A DNA stretch of 64,000 bases from DATFFO01 sp963772815 (GTDB taxonomy: Bacteria > Actinomycetota > Acidimicrobiia > Spongiisociales > ZC4RG35): the NCBI GenBank assembly GCA_963772815.1, contig CAVYYV010000004.1, positions 434,001 to 498,000 on the forward strand, written 5' to 3'. Numbering within the stretch: position 1 is the first letter of the stretch; every line of letters starts with the position of its first letter. A program made the translations under genes and the position numbers. The notes below the pieces were generated by a model that saw only the letters and a list, made by a program, of their open reading frames with translations, was not told the DNA's origin and made no database searches. Shown here piece by piece: positions 17,381 through 26,626 of this stretch.

Positions 17381-19809
17381 GTGCCCGAAATCACCGTATC
17401 CGGTGAGGTGGGGGGAAAGACCCTCACCTTCTCGACCGGAAAACTGGCCCAACAGGCCGACGGTGCCGTTGTTTCCAGCCTGGGTGGATCTCAGATGCTG
17501 GTCACGGCCACCGCCAACAAGAAGATGAGGGAGGGAATCGATTTCTTTCCGCTCACCGTCGACTTCGAAGAGCGAATGTACGCGGTTGGGCGTATCCCCG
17601 GCTCGTTCTTTCGCAGGGAGGGCCGTCCCTCCGAAGGCGCCATCCTGACCTGCCGGTTGATCGACCGGCCCCTACGCCCGTCCTTCGCCGATGATTACCG
17701 CTGCGAGACCCACGTGGTCGTGACGGCTTTGTCCGTCGACGGTGAGAACCCCTTCGACGTGGTGGCACTCAACGGTGCCTCGGCCGCACTCTCGGTCTCC
17801 TCGATCCCATTCGACGGCCCGGTTGGCGGCGTCAGACTCGCCCTCAAGAAGGGCGAGTGGATCCCGTTCCCAACCGAGGAAGACCTCGACGAGTCGGTCT
17901 TCGAGCTGGTCGTGGCAGGACACCGCAACGAAGCCGGCGAGATCGACATCATGATGGTCGAGGCCGGCGCCACGCCCGATGGCCTCCATCTCGTCGCGGA
18001 TGGAGACGCACCATCCGATGAGGCTGCGGTGGCTGCAGGCCTGGAGGCGTCCAAGCAATACATCGCCGGTGTGATCGACCTCATCTCCGAACTGGCCGGC
18101 AAGGTGCAGATACCTGAGGTGGAGTGGCCACGGGTAGTGGATTACTCGCCTGAAATGGGCGACCGGGTCGCTTCCATCGCCCGCCCGAAGCTGGGCGACG
18201 TGATCCGGACTGCCGACAAGGCCGAGAGGAAAGCAGCCGAGGACTCTGCCCTCGAGGCAACCATCTCAGAACTCGGCCTGGCCGAGGACGATGAAGACGG
18301 GCGCAAGCAGGCGGCCAAGGCCTTCAAGTCCGTCATGAAGGGGATGATGCGAGATCGGGTGATCGATGAGGGAGTGCGCCTGGATGGGCGTGGGGCCCGG
18401 GATATCCGTCCGCTTTCTGCCGAGGTGGGCGTCATCGAACGCGCCCATGGATCGGCACTCTTCCAGAGAGGCGAGACTCAGGTGCTCAACGTGACCACTC
18501 TGGGCATGTTGAAAATGGAGCAGATGCTGGACACCCTCGCCCCTGAGGAATCCAAGCGGTACATGCACCACTACAACTTCCCTCCCTTCTCCACAGGCGA
18601 GGCCGGCTTCATGCGGGGCCCGAAGCGACGGGAGATCGGACATGGTGCGCTGGCCGAGAAGGCAGTGCTGCCGGTAGTTCCCGATGCCGACGAGTTCCCG
18701 TATGCCCTTCGGCTGGTGTCGGAGGTTCTCTCCTCCAACGGATCCACCTCCATGGCCTCAGTGTGCGCATCGTCGATGTCTCTGATGGATGCCGGCGTGC
18801 CGACCATCGAGCCCGTAGGCGGCATCGCCATGGGATTGATCCACCGGGGAGACGATTTCGTCACCCTGACCGACATCCTGGGAGCCGAAGATGCCCTGGG
18901 CGACATGGACTTCAAGGTGGCAGGCACCGCAGGCGTCATCACGGCCCTTCAGATGGACACCAAGATCCAGGGCCTGCCCTCAGAGGTGCTGGCCGCTGCG
19001 CTGGACCAGGCCAAGGAGGCCCGTCTCAAGATCCTCGAGGTCATGAGAGGCGCCATCGCCGAGCCCCGGGCGGAGATGAACCGCTATGCGCCGCGCATCG
19101 AGTCGATCGAGATCCCCAAGGACAAGATCGGCGAGGTCATCGGGCCCAAGGGTGCCGTGGTTCGTGAACTCGAAGAAGAGACGGGTGCGACGATCGAGAT
19201 CGAAGAGGCCGACGGCAAGGGAATCGTCAGAATCGCTTCGAACGATGGCGAGGTTCTCAAAGCGGCCAAGGATCGGATCATGCTCATCGCCTATCCGCCC
19301 GAGCCCGAGGTGGGAGAGGAGTACGAGGGCGAAGTCGTGAATATCACCAAATTCGGTGCCTTCGTCAACATCCTGCCCGGCCGGGACGGGCTCCTGCACA
19401 TCTCGAAGTTGGACGGCTCCAAGCGTGTTGAACGGGTCGAGGACTATCTCTCCCTGGGCGACAAGGTCAACGTTCGGGTAGGAGGCCTGGATCGAGGCAA
19501 GTTGAGCCTGGATCTGGTGGAGGCTCTCCCCGGAGCGACACTTCCCGAACCCGCGAGAATGGCGACGGGGGTCGCCGCGACCGTGACCGGGGCGAGAATC
19601 GCGGCGGCGGCGATCGAGATCGCAATCGGAGCGACCGCGATCGAGGTAACCGTGACCGGGGCGACCGTGACCGGGGTGACCGTGCCCGGGGTGACCGTGA
19701 CCGACGCAGCGGTGGTGGCCGCGAGAGCAGTGACCAAGGCGCCGAGAAGAGCGGCGAGCGCCGCAAGGTGGCCCGGTCCTTCGAAGAGACCTTCGACGAC
19801 AAGGGCTGA
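17381..19809 (+). CDS. pnp: Polyribonucleotide nucleotidyltransferase, C-terminal tail out of frame
   Basis: PNPase degrades RNA 3' to 5' by phosphorolysis. Two RNase PH cores, a KH domain (EVIGPKGAVVRELEEETGA) and an S1 domain (GEVVNITKFGAFVNILPG) are intact. GTG 17381 is the better start because AAGGGAG lies 8 bases upstream; ATG 17363 has none. After LSLDLVEALPGA (about 19540) the frame runs into an implausible Val/Thr/Ala tail that passes through the terminator and stops at 19849. The -1 frame instead encodes an Arg/Asp/Gly-rich tail ending SFEETFDDKG with TGA at 19807-19809, just before the terminator, as expected for actinobacterial PNPase. A missing base, a mutation or a -1 shift near 19515-19560 is therefore inferred. 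Confidence 0.9.
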
Positions 19810-19829
19810 TCACCAACCAGCATCGATGA

Positions 19830-19861
19830 GATGGGGCCCTGTCATCTGACGGGGCCCCATC
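19830..19861 (+). terminator. pnp terminator hairpin
   Basis: GATGGGGCCC pairs with GGGCCCCATC (19830-19839 and 19852-19861), a 10-bp GC-rich stem with a 12-base loop. It starts 20 bases after the TGA of the corrected pnp frame. Confidence 0.65.
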
Positions 19862-20393
19862 CATTTAGAGCCGCTCGCGTCGAGCAGATCTCATACGCCC
19901 GCGCTGGGGATTCTTCCCCGCGAGCGGAGCCGAGGCCGGTGGGGAAGTGGGGCGAGGTGATCCTCCTACCTCCCGCCTTCGGCGCAGGGACTTTCCTCCT
20001 GCCTGATGGCAGGGGGATTTCCGCCGCCTACCCGGCTCCGGTTTCTCCAGCGCGGCCATGGCCGGCTTCCACATCGAAGAACGCAGTGATCGACGGAGCG
20101 GTTGATGATCCGGACGTCTTTCCGCCCAAGTAGTCCAAGCGGATGGTTTCTAGGGCCAACGCTCACGATGAGGACGAGGCCCGGCTTCGTTCGGGAACCG
20201 GTCGGCTCTCAAGTCGAGGGCGTCGATCACGGTCTGTCCGGCCGGACCCGCCCAGACCGCCACGGATCTTGACCCAGGCCTCATGTAGGCGTCCCGTGAA
20301 GTGGTTGGAATTTGGGGGCGGGTCCTTCGTTCTGAGGGGTCACCGTGTGACTCTCAGCGAGTTCAAGCAACGAGCTCGAGAGGAGACCACACG
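19862..20393. other. Structured non-coding stretch after pnp
   Basis: No gene is recognisable in these 530 bases. CCGCTCG (19871-19877) and CGAGCGG (19921-19927) are inverted copies enclosing GCGC-t-GGGGA-ttct-TCCCC-GCG. A further hairpin CCTGCC-tgat-GGCAGG lies at 19998-20013. The 3' part leads into the IS256 remnant and may hold decayed element ends. It could be a small RNA, terminator array or debris; I cannot tell which. Confidence 0.5.
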
Positions 20394-20578
20394 ATGACCC
20401 GACATGATGATGCCTCAACGTACGCCGATCTGCTGGCACGTCTTGGTGATGACGGCACCAAGGAGCTGTTCCGCCGGCTGTTGGAGGAGCGCTGCAGGAG
20501 TTGATCGACGCCGAGCTGACCTCCCACATCAGCGCCGATCGGCAACATGGCAGGTCGTCGGAAGCGGTCGACTTGTAG
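20394..20578 (+). pseudogene. IS256-family (mutator) transposase N-terminal remnant
   Basis: The first frame (from ATG 20394) gives TYADLLARLGDDGTKELFRRLLEE. After a one-base loss near 20490 the next frame gives ALQELIDAELTSHISADRQ. Together these match the N-terminus of IS256-type transposases (LLEEALQELIDAE..., then a GADRHER-like stretch). Only about 60 of the usual 400 residues remain before a TAG at 20576-20578. There is no catalytic domain, so the element is dead. Confidence 0.7.
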
Positions 20579-20581
20579 GCT
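20576..20581 (+). promoter_or_regulatory. -10 box of the LuxR/ATPase gene, inside the IS remnant end
   Basis: TAGGCT lies 6 bases before ATG 20588 and overlaps the stop codon of the transposase remnant. Confidence 0.4.
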
Positions 20582-20587
20582 CGTGAC

Positions 20588-23143
20588 ATGCTTCTGGAGA
20601 GGGAGAAGGAACTCGGCCTCCTGGCCGATCTGCTCGAAGACGTCGACAGATCCGGAGGCAAGGTCGTCCTGATTCGCGGCGAGGCCGGCATCGGGAAGAG
20701 CTCCCTGGTCAGGGGCTTCCTCGACTCGATGGAAGACTCGGCCCACATCCATGTCGGGTTCTGCGACGACCTGCAGACTCCACAGCCTTTCGGGCCACTG
20801 TGGGACATGGCCCGCGGAGACGCCCCATTGCAGAAGGCTCTTCAGGCCAGTGACCGTCAGGAGGTGATGCAGGCCCTCCTCGATCTCCTCTCTGGCTCGT
20901 TCAGACCCAACCTGGCTGTCATCGAAGACACGCACTGGTCGGACGAGGCGACGTTGGATGCCATCAAGTACGTCGGCCGTCGCATCGGCCGGACCAACGG
21001 GCTGTTGCTGCTCACCTATCGCAACGAGGAGGTGGACCTCGACCATCCGCTACGGATGGTTCTGGGTGTTCTTCCTTCGGAGAACGTGGCACGGATCGAA
21101 CTCAGCGGGCTGTCGAGATCTGCCGTCGCCGAAATATTGTTGGAGTCGGAGCAAGATCCCGACGAGGTGCTCGAAGCCACCCACGGCAACCCCTTCTTCG
21201 TCACCGAAATGGCTCTATCGGTCGGCGGCGGCGTCCCGTCCTCGGTTCGTGACTCCGTCATGGCCAGAGTCGGGCGTCTCTCCCCCGAGGCCCGGAACCT
21301 GCTGCGACGCCTCTCGGTGATCCCGGATCGGACGACACGTGCCGAGCTGACAGTTCTGGTGGGGGATTCCGAGGCCGACCTCTTCGAGTGCGAGCGGCTG
21401 GGCTTGCTCGAAGTCAGTGGTGACACAATCAGGTTCAAGCATGAATTGATACGTCGCGCCATCGAGACGTCTCTCACCATCAGCGAGAGCGTGAGGATCC
21501 ACAAGGCGCTATTGGACGTCTTGGGTGAAGACACCGATCCGGCTCGCCTGGTTCACCACGCCCTGGGCGCCAACGACGTGGACCGATTGGTCCACCTGGC
21601 CCCGTTGGCTGCCAGAAAGGCCGCAGGTGTTGCCAGCCATCGTGAAGCCTCAGCTCACTTCCGTGCGCTCCAGCCATACATGGGTCGCCTGTCCGGGCAT
21701 GAGAGGGCGGATGTCCTCACGGATTGGGCTGAGGTCGAGTATTACCTGGGCAATCTTGAAGCAGTGAACATACTCGAAAGGGCGGTAGACCTGCACCGGG
21801 AGCACAGTTCGGCCAGAGAGCTGGCGGGCGCTCTTGCTCTTGCAGTGGCGGTCAACGAGACCCACGCCCGAACGGGGCCGGCTGAGGCATATGCTCAGGA
21901 GGCCATTCAGGCTCTCGAGCCAGCCGGTGAGAGCCGAGAGCTCGCTGACGCTTTCTCTCGTTATGCCGATCTGCTGATTCACAAGGGTGAGGGTCGGCGT
22001 GCCGACGAGATGGTCGAGAAGGCGATCGAGGTGGGTGAGGCGACCGGCAGCGAAGTCGCCATTATCAGGGCGCAGGTAGTGAAAGGCTTGCTCGACTACG
22101 TTCGCGGTGACCCGGGCGGGAGGAATCTCATAGAGGCGTCCTGTCGTAGGGCCGAAGCGGGAGGCCACCGCTACGAGGAGGTCACCGCCATGCGAAGTCT
22201 GGCCTACTCCGGTCAGGAGCAGGACGATATCGAGCTCCAACAGGACGTGGCCCAGCGTGCGCGCGCCGCTGCAGTTCGATATGAGCTCTCCTTCCTCGAG
22301 GTAGAGGCGAACGCAGTGTTCGCCGATGCGTTGACCAGGAAAGGAAGGTGGCACGAGGCCGAGGAGCTGATCACCGAGAACATCGGCTCTCATGCCAACG
22401 CCGATGTTCACCTTCTCCGCCTTGATGGTCTCTTGCGTATGAGACAAGGCCGTCCCGGGGGTCACGAGAGCCTTCGGGCTGCCGGTCAGATCGCCAAACA
22501 GAGCGACGAGATCGACTATCTGCTCCACGTGGCAGTGGCATTGGCCGAGGAGAGATGGCTCGAAGGAGTGGTCTCGAAAGATCTGGGGGAGAGACTCCGC
22601 GAGCTGGTGAGGCGAGGGATGGAGCACGAATTCCCGTGGCCCTCCGGTGCGTTGGCCTCGTGGCTGTGGATGCTGGGAGAGCTAGGGAAGGCTCCCGACG
22701 GATTGCCCAAGCCCCACGCCCAGGTCATCCATGGTGAATGGCAGGAAGCCGCTGCGCACTGGGAGAAGAACGGAATGCCGTACGAACAGGCTGTCGTTCT
22801 CAGTGTCGGGGATCAAAAGGCCCGATTCCGGTCGCTCGAGATACTCGATTCTCTCGGTGCGGACTTCGTGGCGGCCAAGGTACGAAAGGATCTGCGTGAC
22901 GAGGGGGTGGCGGTGCCCCGAGGGAAGGGGAGAGCCACCCGGGAGCATGCCGCTGGCCTCACTTCACGCCAGGCAGAGGTCCTGCAGTTGCTTGCGGAGG
23001 ATCTCTCCAATCCGGAGATTGCCGACCGGCTCTTTCTCTCGCCCCGCACCGTGGAGAATCACGTCTCGGCGATCCTGGCAAAGCTGAGCACGTCGACCCG
23101 CGATGAAGCTGTGAGCAAAGCGCGTTCGCAAGGCCTCCTCTAG
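20588..23143 (+). CDS. LuxR-family regulator with N-terminal AAA ATPase (LAL type)
   Basis: This is an 851-residue large ATP-binding LuxR regulator. The N-terminal ATPase has P-loop GEAGIGKSS near residue 36 and a Walker B-like VIEDTHWSDE. The middle is a long helical repeat region that probably senses a ligand or partner. The C-terminal HTH (about 785-850) reads GLTSRQAEVLQLLAED and LSPRTVENHVSAIL, typical LuxR/GerE. The start at ATG 20588 follows a -10 box by 6 bases. The nearest downstream genes (DUF4242, secreted protein) are candidate targets, but that is only positional. Confidence 0.92.
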   Translation: MLLEREKELGLLADLLEDVDRSGGKVVLIRGEAGIGKSSLVRGFLDSMEDSAHIHVGFCDDLQTPQPFGPLWDMARGDAPLQKALQASDRQEVMQALLDLLSGSFRPNLAVIEDTHWSDEATLDAIKYVGRRIGRTNGLLLLTYRNEEVDLDHPLRMVLGVLPSENVARIELSGLSRSAVAEILLESEQDPDEVLEATHGNPFFVTEMALSVGGGVPSSVRDSVMARVGRLSPEARNLLRRLSVIPDRTTRAELTVLVGDSEADLFECERLGLLEVSGDTIRFKHELIRRAIETSLTISESVRIHKALLDVLGEDTDPARLVHHALGANDVDRLVHLAPLAARKAAGVASHREASAHFRALQPYMGRLSGHERADVLTDWAEVEYYLGNLEAVNILERAVDLHREHSSARELAGALALAVAVNETHARTGPAEAYAQEAIQALEPAGESRELADAFSRYADLLIHKGEGRRADEMVEKAIEVGEATGSEVAIIRAQVVKGLLDYVRGDPGGRNLIEASCRRAEAGGHRYEEVTAMRSLAYSGQEQDDIELQQDVAQRARAAAVRYELSFLEVEANAVFADALTRKGRWHEAEELITENIGSHANADVHLLRLDGLLRMRQGRPGGHESLRAAGQIAKQSDEIDYLLHVAVALAEERWLEGVVSKDLGERLRELVRRGMEHEFPWPSGALASWLWMLGELGKAPDGLPKPHAQVIHGEWQEAAAHWEKNGMPYEQAVVLSVGDQKARFRSLEILDSLGADFVAAKVRKDLRDEGVAVPRGKGRATREHAAGLTSRQAEVLQLLAEDLSNPEIADRLFLSPRTVENHVSAILAKLSTSTRDEAVSKARSQGLL

Positions 23144-23261
23144 CCACACGCCCAGAATTGGGGGGTGCTCTGCCCAGATTTGGGGGTGACTCCCCGATGA
23201 CGTCCTTCAGCCAGGCCCATATCTTCGATCACGTGCTGTTCCAATCGAAAGGGAGGTGCAC

Positions 23262-23513
23262 GTGTCTCTGTTCATGGACGTTCACAACATCGAGGGAGGG
23301 GTCTCGGCCGCAGATGTGGCCGGTGCCCATATGAAGGATCTCGAGACCCAAGGCAAATACGGGGTGAGCTACCTGCGGTATTGGGTCGATGAGGATGCCG
23401 GGAAGATCTTCTGCCTGGTCGAAGCGGACAACGCAGAGGACGCCAGCACCGTCCACCGGGAAGCCCACGGTCTCGTCGCCGACGAGATCTACCCGGTCAG
23501 CGAACACAGTTGA
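23262..23513 (+). CDS. DUF4242 (SCO4226-like) small protein
   Basis: This small ferredoxin-like-fold protein of about 83 residues belongs to DUF4242, whose Streptomyces member SCO4226 binds nickel. The sequence reads SLFMDVHNIEGG and, near the end, ASTVHREAHGLVADEIYPV, with histidines available for metal. GTG 23262 is preferred: AAAGGGAGG ends 5 bases before it. An in-frame GTG at 23256 overlaps that ribosome site. It is 11 bases from the next gene. Confidence 0.82.
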   Translation: MSLFMDVHNIEGGVSAADVAGAHMKDLETQGKYGVSYLRYWVDEDAGKIFCLVEADNAEDASTVHREAHGLVADEIYPVSEHS

Positions 23514-23524
23514 GGGAGGGTGCG

Positions 23525-24079
23525 ATGAGAAAGACGACGACACTGACCGTGCTTACGGCCCTGATGGTGCTCGTGGCGGCCGTCCCGGCCCTGGCGCACG
23601 GCGCGCACTCGGTGGAGCGTGACAGCCGCAAGCAGTTAGCCCAGGCGCGCAGGGCGACGGCCCGCTATCAACGGGTCTCCAGGGCGATCCACGATGGCTT
23701 CGCGCCCTTTGCGATAAGCGAGGACGAGGGCGGGACGCTCCTGACCATTCGGGGACAGGACATCACCTGCTTCGACGACCCGACGGGTGGCATGGGTGTC
23801 CACTACGTGAGGAACATCGACGACATTCTCGACCCCACGGATCCCGAGGCGCTCGTCTATGAGGTGGGCAGGCATGGCCGGCTCCGTCTGGTGGCCCTCG
23901 AGTACATCATCCCCGAGGAGTTCGTGAACCCGAGTGACCCCCCGGTCCTGTTCGGGCAGGAGTTGCATCACCACGCGTATCTGCCTGTGTATGTCCTGCA
24001 TCTGTGGGCATGGAGATGGAATCCCACCGGCATGTTCGCCGACTTCAACCCACGAGTTCGCGACTGCCCAAGCACATAG
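23525..24079 (+). CDS. Secreted protein of unknown function
   Basis: ATG 23525 follows a GGGAGGG ribosome site and encodes a clear signal peptide (MRKTTTLTVLTALMVLVAAVPALAHG; cleavage after ALA likely). The mature part of about 160 residues has no motif I can assign. The C-terminal half contains a His-rich HHHAYLPVYVLHLWAW stretch and ends near NPTGMFADFNPRVRDC. It is closely linked to the DUF4242 gene and probably co-transcribed. Function unknown. Confidence 0.75.
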   Translation: MRKTTTLTVLTALMVLVAAVPALAHGAHSVERDSRKQLAQARRATARYQRVSRAIHDGFAPFAISEDEGGTLLTIRGQDITCFDDPTGGMGVHYVRNIDDILDPTDPEALVYEVGRHGRLRLVALEYIIPEEFVNPSDPPVLFGQELHHHAYLPVYVLHLWAWRWNPTGMFADFNPRVRDCPST

Positions 24080-24179
24080 GGGATCTGACCCTGACTTGCG
24101 GGGTGCGTCCAGTCACTTGGACGCACCCCCTCAGCGCGTCCGGAGCCGCGATGGGATCGGCTGCTCCCTGTTGCTCACC

Positions 24180-24335
24180 CGGGGGTTCCGCCATTGGGGC
24201 TTCATACCGGTCGCCCGGATCGCCGACCTGTTCCTCAATGGAGGAGAGGCGTACGACTACAACGGTCGACGGCTCACCTACCCGGTGGCCAAGCTCGTGT
24301 ACTGGGCCGGCGGGAACCCGTTCCACCCTGATTAG
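24180..24335 (+). pseudogene. Fragment of a DMSO/TMAO-type molybdopterin oxidoreductase
   Basis: About 50 codons read FIPVARIADLFLNGGEAYDYNG, then RLTYPVAKLVYWAGGNPF, then a TAG. This matches an internal conserved stretch of the BisC/TorA/DorA molybdopterin reductases (pattern IPVARIADMLLNPG..YDYNG...YPDIKLVYWAGGNPFHHHQ). Several hundred residues are missing on both sides, so this is a gene relic. Confidence 0.7.
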
Positions 24336-24836
24336 CGGTTCAGCGCCAGGGCAGCTCGAGCGGCGCATTGGAGCGGGCGAGAGATGCGACCCCTTTGGAC
24401 AGAGCCGGCTGTTGCCTCCCGTCACTTCGCATGTTCCCCTTCCATCGTGCCCTCTCGCGCGATGGACGCGCGACGGTAAGCGCTTATGGCCAGGAATAGG
24501 AAAGAGGGCCGATGTCGCCCGTGTCGTCTCACGAGTCGTCCGGGCGGGCGACCTGGCCGTCGAACGTTCCTGTGGAGTAGCCATCGTCACCGCGCTGACC
24601 AGCTACGAAGCCGAGAAGGAACTTCTGGCCGCCTCGTCTTCGATCAGCGCCACGGCGCAACGACTCGATCCGACCCAACTCGGACTCCAACCCATCCGTA
24701 GATACCGCACCCAAATCGATACCCAACCAGATCATTCCCTCCAACTCCATACCCACAACCTACGAACCAGCTACGGCAGGAAGACGATCAGCGAGACGCG
24801 ACGGGAGTGGAAATTGCTGTTGCGCGAGCGTGGCGG
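24336..24836. other. 500-base stretch with no recognisable gene
   Basis: Open frames exist on both strands, but none has family likeness or a good start. The A-rich pattern at 24690-24780 (many acc/atc triplets) differs from nearby genes. It sits between the reductase relic and the ettA stop, and is probably decayed coding DNA. Confidence 0.5.
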
Positions 24837-26465
24837 TCACGCCTCGGGGTGTTTCTCCCGCCACTCCTCGTACTCGGACCAGTTCCCCGGGAACCACAGC
24901 ACCTTGCCGTCTCCCTCGAAGATCATGAGATGGGTGCATATACGGTCGAGGAACCAGCGATCGTGTGAGATGACCAAGGCGCACCCGGGGAAGCCGATCA
25001 GAGCTTCCTCCAGTGCGCGAAGGGTGTCGACGTCCAGATCGTTGGAGGGCTCGTCCAGTAGGATGACGTTTCCACCCCGACGCAGCATCATGCCCAGGTG
25101 GACCCGGTTGCGCTCTCCGCCGGATAGCTCACCGACCTTCTTCTGCTGGTCGGCCCCTTTGAAGTTGAGTGATGCGACATAGGCCCGGCTGTTGATGTCG
25201 CGACGCCCGATTCTGAGCTGATCGACACCGCCCGAGATCTCCTCGTAAACGGTCTTGGCCGAATCCAGGGCATCTCTGTGTTGGTCGACGTAGGCGAGAT
25301 CGACGCTCGGCCCGATCTCGATGAGGCCGGCATCGGGCTGCTCTTGGCCGGTGAGCAGCCGGAACAGGGTGGTCTTCCCCGCCCCGTTGGGTCCGATGAT
25401 CCCCACGATCCCCGCCGGAGGAATGTCGAATTCGAGATCGGCGATCAGCATCCTGTCCTCGTAACCCTTGCGGAGACCGGATGCCACGATCACCTTGTCC
25501 CCGAGTCGCTGGGTGAAAGGAATGGCGAGCGTGAGCTGGGAAGTTCTCGGTTCGGTCTGCTCGGCTCGAGCAACCAGCTCCTCATAATGGGTCAGTCGGG
25601 CCTTCCCCTTGGCCTGGCGAGCTCGGGGCGACATGCGGACCCATTCCAACTCGCGTTCAATTGTCCTGCGCAGGGCAGACGCCTCCTTCTCCTCATGGGC
25701 GAGCCGGGCTTGCTTCTGCTCCAACCACGACGAATAGTTGCCTTCGAAAGGGCGACCCCGGCCTCGATCCAACTCGAGTATCCAGCCGGCCACGTTGTCC
25801 AGAAAATACCGGTCGTGTGTCACGGCAACCACCGATCCGTTGTAGCCCTGGAGGAATTGCTCCAGCCAGGCAACCGATTCTGCGTCCAGGTGGTTGGTAG
25901 GCTCGTCCAGGAGGAGAAGGTCGGGATGGGAGATCAGGAGCCGGCACAGGGCAACTCGGCGTCTCTCACCGCCCGAGAGAGTCGTTACATCCCGATCCGC
26001 CGGCGGGACCCTGAGAGCCTGCATCGCCATCTCGACAGTGCGTTCGAGGTTCCAGGCATCGGCAGCGGCTATACGGCCCTCAAGACTCGCCTGTCGTGAC
26101 CCCAGAGCCTCGTAGTCCGCATCGGGATCCGCCCAGGCGGAGAGGATCTGGTTGTACTCGTCCAAGAGCGCTCTGGTCTCGGCCGCACCGTCCATGACGT
26201 TCTCCAGCACGGTCCTGGCGGGATCCAGGTCGGGTTCCTGTTCCAGAAGCCCGACTGTGAACCCTTCGCTGAGCCGGGCCTCACCGTCGAACCCGTCGTC
26301 CATCCCCGCCATGATCCGAAGCAGGCTGGACTTCCCCGCCCCGTTGGGCCCGATCACCCCGATCTTCGCTCCGTAGAAGAACGACAGAGATATGTCCGAC
26401 AAGACGGTCCGATCGGGCGGGTAATGGCGAGAGAGCTTGAAGGTGGAGAAGATGATCTCAGGCAC
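24837..26465 (-). CDS. ettA: Energy-dependent translational throttle protein EttA (ABC-F)
   Basis: EttA is a soluble ABC-F ATPase that binds the ribosomal E site and gates elongation by ATP/ADP ratio. The 542-residue protein has two nucleotide-binding domains (Walker A GPNGAGKSS and GPNGAGKTT; signatures LSGGERRR and LSGGERNR; Walker B LLLLDEPTN and ILLDEPSND). An EttA-style linker (GYNGSVVAVTHDRYFLDNV to SPRARQAKGKARL) joins them. GTG 26465 follows a TACGCT -10 box by 8 bases and gives the usual PEIIFS start. The open frame runs 23 codons further upstream. Confidence 0.93.
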   Translation of the reverse strand: MPEIIFSTFKLSRHYPPDRTVLSDISLSFFYGAKIGVIGPNGAGKSSLLRIMAGMDDGFDGEARLSEGFTVGLLEQEPDLDPARTVLENVMDGAAETRALLDEYNQILSAWADPDADYEALGSRQASLEGRIAAADAWNLERTVEMAMQALRVPPADRDVTTLSGGERRRVALCRLLISHPDLLLLDEPTNHLDAESVAWLEQFLQGYNGSVVAVTHDRYFLDNVAGWILELDRGRGRPFEGNYSSWLEQKQARLAHEEKEASALRRTIERELEWVRMSPRARQAKGKARLTHYEELVARAEQTEPRTSQLTLAIPFTQRLGDKVIVASGLRKGYEDRMLIADLEFDIPPAGIVGIIGPNGAGKTTLFRLLTGQEQPDAGLIEIGPSVDLAYVDQHRDALDSAKTVYEEISGGVDQLRIGRRDINSRAYVASLNFKGADQQKKVGELSGGERNRVHLGMMLRRGGNVILLDEPSNDLDVDTLRALEEALIGFPGCALVISHDRWFLDRICTHLMIFEGDGKVLWFPGNWSEYEEWREKHPEA

Positions 26466-26473
26466 GGCTGGGC

Positions 26474-26479
26474 AGCGTA
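26474..26479 (-). promoter_or_regulatory. -10 box for ettA
   Basis: Minus-strand TACGCT lies 8 bases before the GTG start of ettA. Confidence 0.45.
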
Positions 26480-26626
26480 ATGGAGCGCACCGCCTCTCGC
26501 GATCTTCCTCATGCCTCATGAAACCGTTCACCAAGCGTGATGACGGCTTATGCTGTGGCGACGGCTGTGGGGGTATGTCCGTGGGGCATGTCGGGCGAAT
26601 CCCGTGGAGGGAGGATCAGGCAACGG

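Noticed and set aside
19562..19849. Val/Thr/Ala-rich PNPase tail (VTVTGATVTG-type repeats)
   Set aside because: The repeats mirror an RDRGDRDRGD-type coding repeat in the -1 frame, which ends properly before the terminator. The zero-frame tail reads through that terminator.
24529..24756. Minus-strand frame starting MGMELEGMIWLGIDLGAV
   Set aside because: It looks vaguely like a transposase or HNH-protein start but has no supporting motif, ribosome site or length.
24004..25182. 392-codon plus-strand open frame over the ettA 3' end
   Set aside because: The second half is antisense to ettA and the first half has no family likeness. The reductase relic lies in a different frame.
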